Positions 44,357 through 54,910 of a DNA stretch of 64,000 nucleotides are shown piece by piece. The position numbers and the translations under genes are program-made. Position 1 is the stretch's first letter, and each line of letters begins with the position of its first letter. Origin of the DNA: Leptodactylus fallax (taxonomy: Eukaryota > Chordata > Amphibia > Anura > Leptodactylidae); contig CAMRHE010000462.1 of NCBI GenBank assembly GCA_947044405.1, forward strand, positions 124,001 to 188,000, read 5' to 3'. A model generated the notes under the pieces. That model did no database searches. It worked only from the letters and a program-made list of their open reading frames with translations, and was not told the DNA's origin.

Positions 44357-45060
44357 CCTGTAAAAAGTTTTCACTCCTCCCCTCAAACCTCTTTATCGTG
44401 AAATTTCATGTTGTATTGTCTTATAGCATTGAATCACCGCTGATTTAGTAAGGTTTTATCTTACATTGTGATGTATGCTTCCAACATATACATCCAACAG
44501 GAGGTTAGGACATAATACACTGAATATTCATATATTGTCTATAGGCTTCCATAGTAAACCGTACTGTTTGTGTTTCTTACTGTAGTATGTAATAGCGTAG
44601 TCTAATAGACTATTCTATACAGCTTTATAAAAAAATAAGAAAGAAAAAAGGATCGTATACTGACTTTTACCAGCCGGACAGAGGCCAAAAGATATATTAT
44701 CGACATTCATCAAATAAATTCAGCCCTGTGGAGACACTAGCTGTATACGCCAGGAGCTTTTCACAGTGTGTAACCAAGCATGGGGCCAAAACATGATGTG
44801 AACAGGCCTGATCACTGACATTGGGCTTGGCTGTAATACCAGGCTGTGCACAGGTCTCTACAAGGTGAACTATACTCTTCACAATTATTACACTTACAAT
44901 TATCAGATGCATAAGTATTCATTCCCTTCTAGTTAGTATTTACATGAGGCTTTTTCAACAGTACTTACAAGAGTCTGTGGTTGGTTCTCTACCAGCTTTG
45001 CACATATGGACACTTTAGTTTTCCTGCCTCGTTGTTTACCAAAGGCATTGTAAATGGTTA
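44357..45060 (-). mobile_element. Badly eroded Tc1-like remnant
   Basis: AAGTGCCTGTAAAAAGTTTT, then CACTCC...CATGTTGTATTGTCTTATAG, then CATTGAATCACCGCTGATTT, resembles the terminal region of a vertebrate Tc1 family ('cagtgcctataaaaagtattcac'). Further right, AAGTATTCATTCCCTT and ACCAGCTTTGCACATATGGA match the region that reads as transposase on the minus strand in relatives. No conserved frame is left and the right end was not found. Confidence 0.4.
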
Positions 45061-45165
45061 AGCTGGTAAATATGAGATAGGTGTTGATCAGCCGACAGCT
45101 ATAGTTTTCATCTCTAACACTGGGTATGCATGCATCATTAATTTAGGAGAGAAAGGGAATAATCC

Positions 45166-45351
45166 TTATAGCAGCCTTTTCATCTTTCCCTGAAATCCAG
45201 CATGCCCAATCGGCCTCTCTCTCCCTAACGTCAAGAAGAGATGCAAGGCCCTCATACACCTTAGATAGTTATCTGACCCCGCTGAAATTGGCAAGTTTGA
45301 CCAACTTTTATCTAGCGTGTATGGTATATACAGTGTTATATAGCATGAAAG
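45166..45351. other. Intronic DNA, nothing recognised
   Basis: Short stretch before the MITE at 45358. A minus-strand 67-codon frame spans it without a domain. Confidence 0.35.
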
Positions 45352-45357
45352 TTGTAA

Positions 45358-45451
45358 GGCTTCATGCACACGTTCTTCTCCGTTCTGATATTTATAGAGC
45401 AGGTACTATAAAGAAGCCTTGAGCTGCACACTTGGTTGTGTGCATGAAGCT
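45358..45451. mobile_element. 94-bp MITE close to the RNF150 exon, TAA duplication
   Basis: GGCTTCATGCACACG at the left is inverted at the right (TGTGTGCATGAAGCT). TAA lies at 45355-45357 and 45452-45454. It ends 165 bp before the exon and about 138 bp before the branch point. Confidence 0.7.
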
Positions 45452-45588
45452 TAAGAAGTTACTGTTATTAAAGTTTTTTATTTTTCAGTGGAAGGCTCTT
45501 CATTTGTTTTGTGAACAGCATGAGAAATTAGACGGCTCAGTACTTTCTATCTGTTTATCTGACATTGCAAATAATTGCCTTTGTTTTT

Positions 45589-45616
45589 CTAACACTGTCT
45601 TTTTTCTCTCTGGCAG
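45589..45616 (+). other. 3' splice site: branch point, polypyrimidine tract and AG
   Basis: A CTAAC branch-point match (branch A about 45592) lies 24 nt before the AG at 45615-45616. Between them is a pyrimidine-rich run, TCTTTTTTCTCTCTGG. Cutting after this AG gives the reading frame that matches RNF150. Confidence 0.85.
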
Positions 45617-45867
45617 GCATAGAAGATATTGTTGCAATAATGATCCCGGAGCCTAAAGGGAAGGAGATAGCAAGTTTAATAGAAAAGAACCTTAATGTGA
45701 CTATTTACATTACAATTGGAACACGGAACTTACAAAAATTTGTCAGTCGTACATCAGTGGTGTTTGTTTCCATATCCTTCATTGTCCTGATGATCATCTC
45801 TCTTGCCTGGCTAGTATTCTACTACATCCAAAGGTTTAGATACGCAAATGCTAGAGACAGAAATCAG
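45617..45867 (+). CDS. RNF150: RNF150 internal exon (probably exon 2), partial CDS: end of luminal domain plus transmembrane helix
   Basis: RNF150 is a Goliath-family E3 ubiquitin ligase: signal peptide, luminal protease-associated (PA) domain, one membrane helix and a cytosolic RING. The exon opens in phase 1 (the first two bases finish a Gly codon) and supplies 83 complete codons ending in phase 0 after Arg-Asn-Gln. Residues 1-40 match the end of the PA region ([17 protein letters not shown], then [11 protein letters not shown]). Residues 26-28 (NVT) form an N-glycosylation sequon. Residues about 47-71 are a hydrophobic helix ([18 protein letters not shown] and onward). [13 protein letters not shown] is the family's juxtamembrane stretch. 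The PEPKGKEI and [11 protein letters not shown] segments favour RNF150 over its paralogue RNF130, as I remember both families. Exon 1 (signal and PA) and the RING exons lie outside the window. No frameshift or stop is seen, and the reading frame runs through to the donor. Confidence 0.93.
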
Positions 45868-45873
45868 GTGAGT
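45868..45873 (+). other. 5' splice site GTGAGT
   Basis: CAG|GTGAGT is close to the consensus donor. It falls directly after the Arg-Asn-Gln codons, so the intron is phase 0. Confidence 0.88.
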
Positions 45874-46006
45874 GATATTTTCTTAGGATTTCATACTCAT
45901 GGTGACATCTAAAGGGATTTCAAGTGAACCACCTCTTAACACTCTATGTAGTAGCTCCAGGATTTTAAAAAAAGTCACTTCATTACTGGGATCAGAAGCA
46001 TACTTA

Positions 46007-46295
46007 GGTAAGTTCACACATTTGGTGAGGAATTTCAGGCGGTCTTATTCCTTAAATTCCTCTCTAAAACCTGCCCTGTTGATCCTGGGGCGGAAAGATG
46101 AATTCAAGCTAGTTTGCTAGTCAAGAACAAAGCAGAATCAAGGATGATGCTTTCATCAGGGCGCTGAAAAAAAATGTGTTTGTCATTGCTTCCCATTGAA
46201 AACAATGGAAAGCAGAATTCAGGTGGAATTTAGAGTTTAATTGAGGCAGCATCTGCTGCAAAACGAACTCCAAATTCCTCAGTGTGAATATACCC
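46007..46295. mobile_element. MITE, GGTAAGTTCACACA ends
   Basis: GGTAAGTTCACACATTTGGT, then GAGGAATTTC, pairs with AATTCCTCAGTGTGAATATACC at the right end. A left TTA (46004-46006) is present; the right flank is diverged. Just downstream of the exon. Confidence 0.55.
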
Positions 46296-46447
46296 TTCTA
46301 CTGTGGCATTTGCCCTGTGTGCTAACAACCCACTTTGCTTTGGCCAGGTATTTAGATAAAGGGGTCGGATGAGAAACTGAGCATTTACCCAAGTGAAGGA
46401 AATCTCTTGCAAATGCATGCAGCTTAAAGGTGTCATGGAGGGTGTTA

Positions 46448-46802
46448 GGGTGTGTTCACATGGCGGAAAATGATTTTGGTGATTTTCATTTTCCGCCGCT
46501 GGAATTTTCGCCGCGGTCTGCCGCGACACGATGCCGATGCAGTGCATCAGCATTCCGTCGCGGCATCCCGCTCCTGATTAGGCCCGGATGAATGAGCTTA
46601 ACCAGGAGCGCATCTCGAGCCGCGGACACCGTGGGCGGAATCCACGGCAAGATAGAGCAGGAGCTTCTTTTCTCCGCGTCCTGCTGCTATCTCCGCCTCC
46701 CATTGTTTTCAATGGGAGGCGGATTTGGGAGGAATCTGCTCCGGATTCGGGGGCGGAATCCGCTCCCAAATCCACGGCAAATTCCTCCTTGTGAACACAC
46801 CC
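46448..46802. mobile_element. GC-rich MITE, GGGTGTGTTCACA ends, TTA duplication
   Basis: GGGTGTGTTCACATGGCGG at the left and TGTGAACACACCC at the right are exact inverted ends. TTA lies at 46445-46447 and 46803-46805. The interior is CpG-rich (CGCCGCGGTCTGCCGCGACA) and holds the palindrome CCGCCTCCCATTG...CAATGGGAGGCGG. Overlapping frames are not genes. Confidence 0.8.
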
Positions 46803-46805
46803 TTA

Positions 46806-48015
46806 GGATGCTGCTTTGCATGCAGGACACAGTAGTTATCAGAAGTTGATTTGTATTATACCATAGATTGCCAGAGTCTCTATAAAGAGGTTAAAAATGT
46901 TTCTCTAAATCTGAAGGTAACATCCACCCGGCTACTTGAGAAGAAGTATTCATTATAAATGTACATTCTTATGTAACACGCTCTTCTACCCTCATTTGCT
47001 TTGCTTCTCCTCCTTTCCATAAACTTCTAATGGGCAGATGTAAAGTTGAAATTTCAAGCAGATGTGGATTCTGCAGTAAATTCTCTTTCTCACTGAAAGC
47101 ATTGCAGCTAATGTCATTAAAACAGTGAGAAAACCCTTTGGCCCTTACCTTTAACATGGAGAGAGTTGTAGTAAATACGTACGAGAGTTTAGACACAAGG
47201 ACTCTGTTCATGTGGAGACACAAGGCCGGGTCTATGAGGGGCTGTTTGTAATTGCACACAGCTTTATGGCTTAGTAAATTTAGCAAAGTATGTCGGGGAA
47301 GAAACCTCAATCTTAACACATTGACTCTTTCACTGACCAAGAAAATATTTGTACTGGTTAGGGGGAGGGGATGTTTATTGAGAACCTACATGAATGAGTA
47401 TGGGTACACCAGAAAAAAGTATCATGCATATTTCTGAAGGTATTTCCTTTAAAAAGGGGGAGTGGCCAAGAACATGGCAATGCTGGGATGTATTTAAAAT
47501 CCTGTTTACCCATTTCCAAACCAACCTGTCATGCACTTTTCTTCTTCAGTTTACTTGCAACAGATGTATAATATGTTGTGGGAGATTTAATAAAGTTGTG
47601 ATAGATATTGCCACAAAAACAGAAGTCTTTTGCAAACGACACAGCTAATATTTGGTCAGAATAGCTTCTATTATGATACATGTCATCTATAGAAATTGGT
47701 TGGCCTATTAATCCTTTGCACAAAACTGCGGCATAATACGACTATGTGCATGGAGCCTTAGGGTTTTTGGGCAGTTCTGCACCAAATTAGTTTGTCTTGT
47801 AAGCCCAGAAATCACACTTCTCTGTCATACAGCCTGATACCAATCCTACAACTGTAGGGCCTCTTAGTAGCAGTTTTTCGGTCATGGGAACCAGAATTGC
47901 TTTGCTGGAAGCTATTAGACTTTCACCAGAAACATAGGTGAATGTCACAGCTCAGCTTTGGGTGACTCTGGTCATGGAAATTATATAGTCATCTCAGAGC
48001 AATGGAAAATGAGAA
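46806..48015. other. Intronic DNA, nothing recognised
   Basis: No inverted-repeat ends. A 123-codon minus frame (46969-47340) shows no domain and is treated as chance. Confidence 0.4.
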
Positions 48016-48019
48016 AAGT

Positions 48020-48391
48020 AAAGGGGTTGTCCAATTAACATAACCACTTTTCATATACCTTGTTAGGGGATACTAACTTGAAGGGATATTCTGCTGTACT
48101 TCGGCTATCTGTTCCAGATCCCATTAAAATGAACAAAGCAACAGCAAGCATTTGCGAGCTACTCCATAATTTTAATTGTGGCGCATACAACCCTGTTTTC
48201 ATGATCGGTGGGGGTCACATTGGTTGGAACCAACCGATTAGTAAGACTTTACTGTGGAATGGGGGTAACTTGCTGTGGCCAGAATACCCCAGTATTAGAG
48301 GGAGGCCTTCAGCAGTGAGCACTTTATGATCAGGTTAGTGTTAAAGGACCTTTCTAATGCGGGAATGTCTGAAGTGGAAACCCCTTTGAAA
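48020..48391. mobile_element. 'AAAGGGGTTGTCCAATTAAC' repeat, possible full element
   Basis: AAAGGGGTTGTCCAATTAAC at the left; GGAAACCCCTTTGAAAAG at the right gives a partial inverted end. The interior has CGATCGGTGGGGGTCACATT-like words shared with other frog repeats. Confidence 0.4.
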
Positions 48392-48399
48392 AGCATTTT

Positions 48400-49600
48400 C
48401 ACATTAAACCGGTTGTCTGGCAGGAGAAACAATTTTCAGACGAATGATGGGTTAGTTACAAATAAGGTATACTCAACTCATTGATCCTACTCAGCAGCTG
48501 TTCAGCTCCCTGCTGAGGTCTGCTTCCATCTTGGCACACAGGAATTGCCCACTAAGCCAAACACTGGTCACAGTAGTACTGAGCAGGCATTTTCTGTATG
48601 TCCCACCAGACAACCCTAGAACAGAAAAGGATTTGGGCTTCCTAGACCCCTGGACAACTGCAGTGTTGGGTTTGGCCTCTAGGCTTTTATTATTTTTAGT
48701 CTCTAGGACAGCTGCTAATAGGAAGTACATTAGCTGTCACCGAGCTTTCCTAATGATAAAGTTAATGAAGACAACTTACAAAATTTAAGGAGATATTTCC
48801 ATCTCATAAAGTGATGGCTTCAACCTGTAGGCCTGAAAATGATTGAGCGCTTTGGACACTTTACTGTTTTTCCCTGCCCAGAACGAAAGGGTGACTAAGC
48901 CACCTGCTCTGTAGAGGATCTGCTGCATGGCTCCACCTAAGTGAAGGTCCCTTCATTCTCAGTATCAGTAGGGGTCTCAGATTTTAGACCTAACGCATAA
49001 TAAAATAATACTATATCCTAGAGATATGTCATGCTTTTAAGGATATTTTGGATGATTTTACTGGGACATGAATGTTAAGATTTAGTTCCAAGTAATAAAT
49101 TCAGGTGCCTTGATATTATTTACACATGTTTCATCTTTGCCGATGTCACACATCAGTCTTATTTCTCCAGAACATCATGGTAGCAGTGCTAGCCTGTAAT
49201 AATCGCACTATTACCATTCGCCAGTCTTCTTTTTCACGGCAGCCTCTAGCTGCCGGGACTGTTCAGCACACAGGCGATTACTACATCTGTGCCTCTGTCT
49301 GCCCACGGCCCCTTGTGGCTCCATTATTTGATTAAGTCTGTTTTCTCACACTGGCCTTTGACCCATATGACAGGAATCCAGACACTTGCAGGCTACCCAG
49401 TAATTCTGTGATCTCAAGAGAAGCCTGTCAGTGGAATCAGCTTTTTTGTCTAACTGCTTATTTGTAGTATCAAGCACAAGTGCTAGAATTTTATATTTTA
49501 CCGGGATCAGTTTCTAGCAGAGTCGCACAAGTAGTCAAACTACAAGTGACTGTGATGGTTGAGCGGTTTCACACATTTTATGCAGTTTGCCAGTCCCATT
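48400..49600. other. Intronic DNA, nothing recognised
   Basis: Short frames on both strands without domains. Confidence 0.4.
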
Positions 49601-49602
49601 TA

Positions 49603-49841
49603 GGCTAAGTTCACTACATTCTGTTAAAAATTGCAGATGGAAAAGTGTATGCAGGACTTTTTCATCCAGCAAAAGGATGAACACCAGAACAAAAGCCCAG
49701 TGGACCCCATTATAGTCAGTAGGATCTTTTGGGCTCCGTTGGTATCCTTTATTTTAAAAATTCGTCCCTTCTGTTATTTCAGACATTCTGCTGTTGTAAC
49801 AGAACAGAACAATAGAAGTCAGGTGCCAGTGTGAACAGATG
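49603..49841. mobile_element. MITE, AGGCTAAGTTCACTAC end
   Basis: TTTAGGCTAAGTTCACTACA at the left; CAGTGTGAACAGATGTAC at the right. Ends are inverted only over TTCACT/AGTGTGAAC. Non-coding. Confidence 0.4.
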
Positions 49842-49904
49842 TACAGATAGGACTGCTTGTACAATATAACAGTGTTGCCTTTTGGGGTTAGTTTTCAGAC
49901 AGAT

Positions 49905-50195
49905 GCTTTTGGAGCAGAGGCCTCAAAATCGGTTCAAAATTCTGTTCTGAATCCGCCTTCCATTGTTTTCAATGGGAGGCAGAGACTGAAGCAGGTTGCC
50001 AGAAAAATAAGCGTCCTGCTTGATTTTGCCACCAATACCTGGGGAAAACCCAAAGCAAAGATGCCCTTCTGGTCAGCCCATTCATCTGATTCTAATCAGT
50101 GGGTAAAAGCCACAGCTGAAGCCCAGGGCCGAAAAAGTGGAGGGGAATTTGAGGTGGAAGACCTCTTCGTTTTTCAACATGTGAATGGGCCCTAA
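49905..50195. repeat. Partial MITE with GCCTCCCATTG-type palindrome
   Basis: CCGCCTTCCATTGTTTTCAA, then TGGGAGGC, is the same palindrome as in 46448-46802. ACATGTGAATGGGCCCTA is one recognisable end. The left end is unclear. Confidence 0.45.
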
Positions 50196-52750
50196 CTGTT
50201 GGTATTCTGGATGTTAAACCTGAACTTTCTAGGTCAAACAGAACAGAAATTACAGGACAATGGGGACCCATAGAGAGGGCTGGTGATAACAGCTGATCAT
50301 TTTGGGTTAGGGTTTGTTCACACCTTGTATTTTTGTCACCTTTTTGTTGCGTTTTTATCTGAGGGTTTTAAATAAATGTTAGAGATGTCAGAATCATGCT
50401 TTATATATTTTAGTTGTCGCTATACTATACTATATAAGGAGAATATGGGACTCTGGTTGATAAACTTTTTGGCTAGGGCTCTAGATCGGTTTTGGCTGTG
50501 GATGTTGCCCTTCAGGGTGACACAGCAATCTATGGACATGCTATGGGAGGTGCGGCCAAACCTTAGTGTAGCCCCATTACTATAGAACAGCATTTTTATG
50601 TTGTTTGGCTACCAGGAAGCAACAAAATCAGACTTTCTGTTAAACTGTATTTTTCTTTAAAGGATTTTCAGAATAACAATAAATGAAGCAATATATATGA
50701 ACAATGCAGAATGGGAACGGAAATGAGAAAGTCTCATAGCAGAAGAAAAGAAAGAACAAAAAATACAACAGTCCAAACAACCCTTCCCCCTTCCCCCCCC
50801 CCCCCCCCTATATATCACAGTGAAGAATGCCTAAGTACAATGGGGCAGGTGATTTAAAGCAAAGGAGGGTAGTATGGAGGGGACAGGGGTGCATAGCTAG
50901 ATAACAAAATCAGACCTTTTCAGAATATTCAGGGCATGATAAAAGTATTTTTTTCTCTGCAAGTGCACAGGTTAAACTTACATACAACAGTAACCTGATG
51001 AATCTCCAGCCTTTGTACATATGCGGTCAGATGCCCAGCTGAACCTAGCATAGTTACATTTGTAATATTAAACATAGAAGAACAGACTATAAAACTTGTA
51101 AAGAATCCAGTGTGCCTGTTTTACCTTGTGCTTTGCCCTAAGAACTGCTCAAGGTGTATGACTGCTTAAGAAAATGGAATCTTTAAACAATGGAGCACAT
51201 TTATTATGGCCGTATGTTACTTTAGTGGCATAAAAAAGTTGCAGACAGGCGGTTTGAGACTTTTTAAACATGGTTGTAACAATATTTGTTACAAGTGGCT
51301 TTTTACACTGCCCTGTGGGTGAGATGATCTGCCCTGTCATAAATGAGGCACATTCTCTGCCAGAGCAGACATTGTCAAGGCTGGTGTGTAAACTGAGAAA
51401 TCTCCCCCAATGTTCTGGTATATACAAAAGATAACTGGTGGATTTCCGAGAGTTTGGAAAGCACCACTGATGCCCAAAATGTGCTTTCTTGTGCTCATCT
51501 AAGATGTCCACATCTCATAATCTATAACAGCAGTGGATCAGTATAGAACCAGATGCTGGGAGCAGAAATTGTGAGTTACAAAAATCTAAAGATTAAAGAG
51601 ATCTGTCCATTTACAGAATGACCTGATTCTTTTTCTTCATACAATTTATTGGACATCTATCTCCCAGACACCCATGATACCTTATGGCATGTGAAATGGC
51701 AGAAAATGTAGAAATCCCCTTTAACTTGTATAAATAAGCATTACCATGAGGCAGGACAGTACCTCCTGAGATTCTGGTTTTGAATCTGACAAAGAACATC
51801 TGCTCTGTGTTTGCTTGGGTTTCCTCAAGGTATTCCATATTTCACCATAATTCCAAAAACATACTGATAGGTTAATTTTGAAATTATATTGTGCAACACT
51901 GGAGAATATGTTGGTGTTATATAAATCAGTAAAACTAGAGAGTTAGTGGTGTAACATGATTGTTACAAGGGGGAATATTGTAAGGTTCTTAAGGCTGTTG
52001 CTTATATAGTCATGTTCTTCAGGGCACACAGTGAAGACAAGCCACAATACCTTCTCCCACATCTGTTACCTTTCTGTGAAATATAGAATGGATTTTCAGA
52101 CTGCCCTGTAAAGCTTTGGAAAAAAACACTAAACAAAGGGCATTGAAGGTGTTGTCGACACGAGCGAGATTACAGTTGTAATATTTCTAGTGCAGATTGG
52201 GGCATGAATGCAGTGCATTGACTAGCTGCTATTGGCAAGCCTCTACTTTTCATTACCTCTCACTTTTTTCCCCTTGGACTGGAAAACACACAAGGGCTTT
52301 CTTGTGAATTATAAATGGGCCCCTGTCCGCCTAAAATCACGCAGCATTGTGGAACAGCACGTGCAGCTCTGTGGATAGGTTACAAACTGTGTATTAGAGT
52401 GTTTCCAGATAGAAATCCCCTAGTGAATTACAATCTTAAGCAGTGTCATCCTATGGTTGACGTATTGTATTTGATGACACACCACAGTATATTTGTAGTT
52501 CTCTGTACTTACTGTAACATAGTAGATTAGGTTAGCTAGAGATCCAAGTCCATCAGATCCACCTAAAAATTTACCATATTCATCCAGACTAGGGCAAAAA
52601 AAGGGAAAAAACCCTTTCAAACTCCAAATATCATAATCTGACTAAATCCCTGGATCAATATCACATCTTAAAATACTAATTATCGTAACTGATATTATAA
52701 CATTCAAGAAAGGCATTCAGCTGCCTCTTAAACACGTACAAGTTATATAC
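50195..52750. other. Intronic DNA; homopolymer C run
   Basis: A C-rich run lies at about 50784-50808. Otherwise no boundaries or domains were recognised; the 120-codon minus frame at 51149-51511 has no known domain. Confidence 0.4.
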
Positions 52751-52754
52751 AACA

Positions 52755-53050
52755 GTTAAATGGGTTGTAGAGGAAATACAGTTTTCCACAAGGAGGCCGG
52801 GGAAGGTGAAAAAAATACTCACCTGTCCCCAGTGCTCCGGTGTGCCAGATCACAGTCAGGTCCAGCTGCTTCTGGGGGTTTGTTCTGGTGGAAGTCCTCG
52901 CCGCATGTAATGGCTGAGGCCAATCAGCGGCCTAATGAAATTAACCGGAAGTTCCAGTGAGGTGACGTTTCCCATATATCGAGACTAGTTCAGGAAGTAG
53001 AGGCAAACGTCAGAACAGGTATGGCTGGATTGGTAAGATGAGTATCATCT
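52755..53050. repeat. 'AATGGGTTGTAGAGG...GGAAGGTGAAAAAAATACTCACC' repeat
   Basis: GGAGGCCGGGGAAGGTGAAA, then AAAATACTCACCTGTCCCC, followed by CCGGTGTGCC, matches the internal words of the 'GGTTGTCCAGG' family (compare 20086-20228). No clean right end. Confidence 0.5.
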
Positions 53051-53310
53051 TTGAAAATAGGCATGTATGTAGTGTAATGTTGTTCAATAATTTATTGACA
53101 ACATTATTGTGAAGTTATATGCTCCCCTCCGGGGCACTGACCCCCTTTATTTTTTTCTGATGTACAGTGTTTCCTTCATGAACAGGAGTTCAAACTGTAT
53201 TGTAGTTAGTTTGAGGCTTTAATAGATTTTGAGTTTCCTGTTCAAAAAGGGAAACACTGTGTGCATTAGACTAGCAAACAGCAGGTCAATGCTCCTGAGG
53301 GAACCACATA

Positions 53311-54908
53311 CAGTGCCTTGCGAAAGTATTCAGCCCCCTTGAACTTTTCAACCTTTTGCCACATTTCAGGCTTCAATCATAAGGATATAAAATGTAAATT
53401 TTTTGATGAAGAATCAACAACAAGTGGGACACAATTGTGAAGTGGAAAGAAATTTATTGGTTATTTTAAACTTTTGTAAAAAATAAACTGAAAAGTGGGG
53501 CGTGCAATATTATTCGGCCCCTTTACTTTCAGTGCAGCAAACTCACTCCAGCAGTTCAGTGAGGATCTCTGAATCATCCAGTGTTGTCCTAAATGACTAA
53601 TGATGATAAATATAATCCACCTGTGTGTAATCAAGTCTCCATATAAATGCACCTGCTCTGTGATAGTCTCAGGGTTCTGTTTAAAGCGTAAACAGCATCA
53701 TGAAGACCAAGGAACACACCAGGCAGGTCCGTGATACTGTTGTGGAGAAGTTTAAAGCCGGATTTGGATACAAAAAGATTTCCCAAACTTTAAACATCCC
53801 AAGGAGCACTGTGCAAGCGACCATATTGAAATGGTAGGAGTATCAGACCACTGCAAATCTACCAAGACCCGGCCGTCCCTCTAAACTTTCATCTCAAACA
53901 AGGAGAAGACTGATCAGAGATACAGCCAAGAGGCCCATGATCACTCTGGATGAACTGCAGAGATCTACAGCTGAGGTGGGAGAGTCTGTCCATAGGACAA
54001 CAATCAGTCGTACACTGCACAAATCTGGCCTTTATGGAAGAGTGGCAAGAAGAAAGCCATTTCTCAAAGATATCTATAAAAAGTCTTGTTTAAAGTTTGC
54101 CACAAGCCACCTGGGAGACACAGCAAACATGTGGAAGAAGGTGCTCTGGTCAGATGAAACCAATATCGAACTTTTTGGCCCCAATGCAAAACGATATGTT
54201 TGGCGTAAAAGCAACACAGCTCATCACCCTGAACACACCATCCCCACTGTCAAACATGGTGGTGGCAGCATCATGGTTTGGGCCGGCTTTTCTTCAGCAG
54301 GGACAGGGAAGATGGTTAAAATTGATGGGAAGATGGATGGAGCCAAATACAGGACCATTCTAGAAGAAAACCTGTTGGAGTCTGCAAAAGACCTGAGACT
54401 GGGACAGAGATTTATCTTCCAACAAGACAATGATCCCAAACATAGAGCAAAATCTACAGTGGAATGGTTCACAAATAAACGTATCCAGGTGTTGGAATGG
54501 CCAAGTCAAAGCCCAGACCTGAATCCAATCGAGAATCTGTGGAAAGAGCTGAAAACTGCTGTTCACAAACGCTCTCCATCCAACCTCACTGAGCTCGAGC
54601 AGTTTTCCAAGGAAGAATGGGCAAGAATTTCAGTCTCTCGATGTGCAAAACTGACAGGGACATACCCCAAGCGACTTGCAGCTGTAATCGCAGCAAAAGG
54701 TGGCGCTACAAAGTATTAACTTAAGGAGGCCGAATAATTTGGCACGCCCCACTTTTCAGTTTTTTATTTTTTACAAAAGTTTAAAATATCCAATAAATTT
54801 CGTTCCACTTCACGATTGTGTCCCACTTGTTGATTTTTATGTTTGAATCCTGAAATGTGGCAAAAGGTTGAAAAGTTCAAGGGGGTGGAATACTTTCGCA
54901 AGGCACTG
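53311..54908 (+). mobile_element. Full-length Tc1-like element, TA duplication, 1598 bp
   Basis: CAGTGCCTTGCGAAAGTATT at the left is inverted at the right (GAATACTTTCGCAAGGCACTG with one addition). TA lies outside both ends (53309-53310, 54909-54910). The inverted repeats continue inward (CCCCCTTGAACTTTTCAACC...TTTTGCCACATTTCAGG) to about 200 bp, where GGGCGTGC...AAAGTGGGG forms the inner repeat. Length and layout are those of an intact Tc1 family member, and the encoded gene has one stop. Elements of this terminal type are known, as I recall, in fishes, lampreys and frogs. Confidence 0.93.
53700..54719 (+). pseudogene. Tc1-like transposase, full length but for one nonsense codon
   Basis: Tc1 transposases excise and insert the element at TA through a DDE/D RNase H-fold domain. 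The frame from ATG 53700 to TAA 54719 covers 339 codons, normal for the family. Codon 46 is TAG (53835-53837), in the linker after the first helix-turn-helix (STVQATILKW), where relatives have a Lys codon. The GRPS hook follows, then the second HTH (TTISRTLHKSGLYGR). The catalytic triad is intact: Asp152 (WSDET), Asp243 (QQDND) and Glu278 (NPIENLW), with spacings of 90 and 34 residues. No indel is visible, so the stop is the only evident lesion. A Met at codon 80 (53937) opens the 260-codon distal part, which lacks the first HTH. Confidence 0.92.
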
Positions 54909-54910
54909 TA

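Larger units (their letters stand above)
1..45616 (+). other. RNF150: RNF150 upstream intron (3' part)
   Basis: No coding exon was recognised before 45617. The upstream exon must end with the first base of a Gly codon and encode the signal peptide and PA domain, and nothing like that is visible here. The intron is therefore at least 45.6 kb, in keeping with the very long introns of this gene in other vertebrates. It is filled with the mobile elements listed separately. Confidence 0.8.

Noticed and set aside
45617..45867. Assignment of the exon to RNF130 (Goliath) or RNF13
   Set aside because: The PEPKGKEI and [11 protein letters not shown] segments agree with RNF150, not with RNF130, as I remember these proteins; RNF13 differs more.
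46150..46166. CTGATGA on the minus strand near 46155
   Set aside because: Followed by AAGCATCATCC with no paired stem and no GAAA box.
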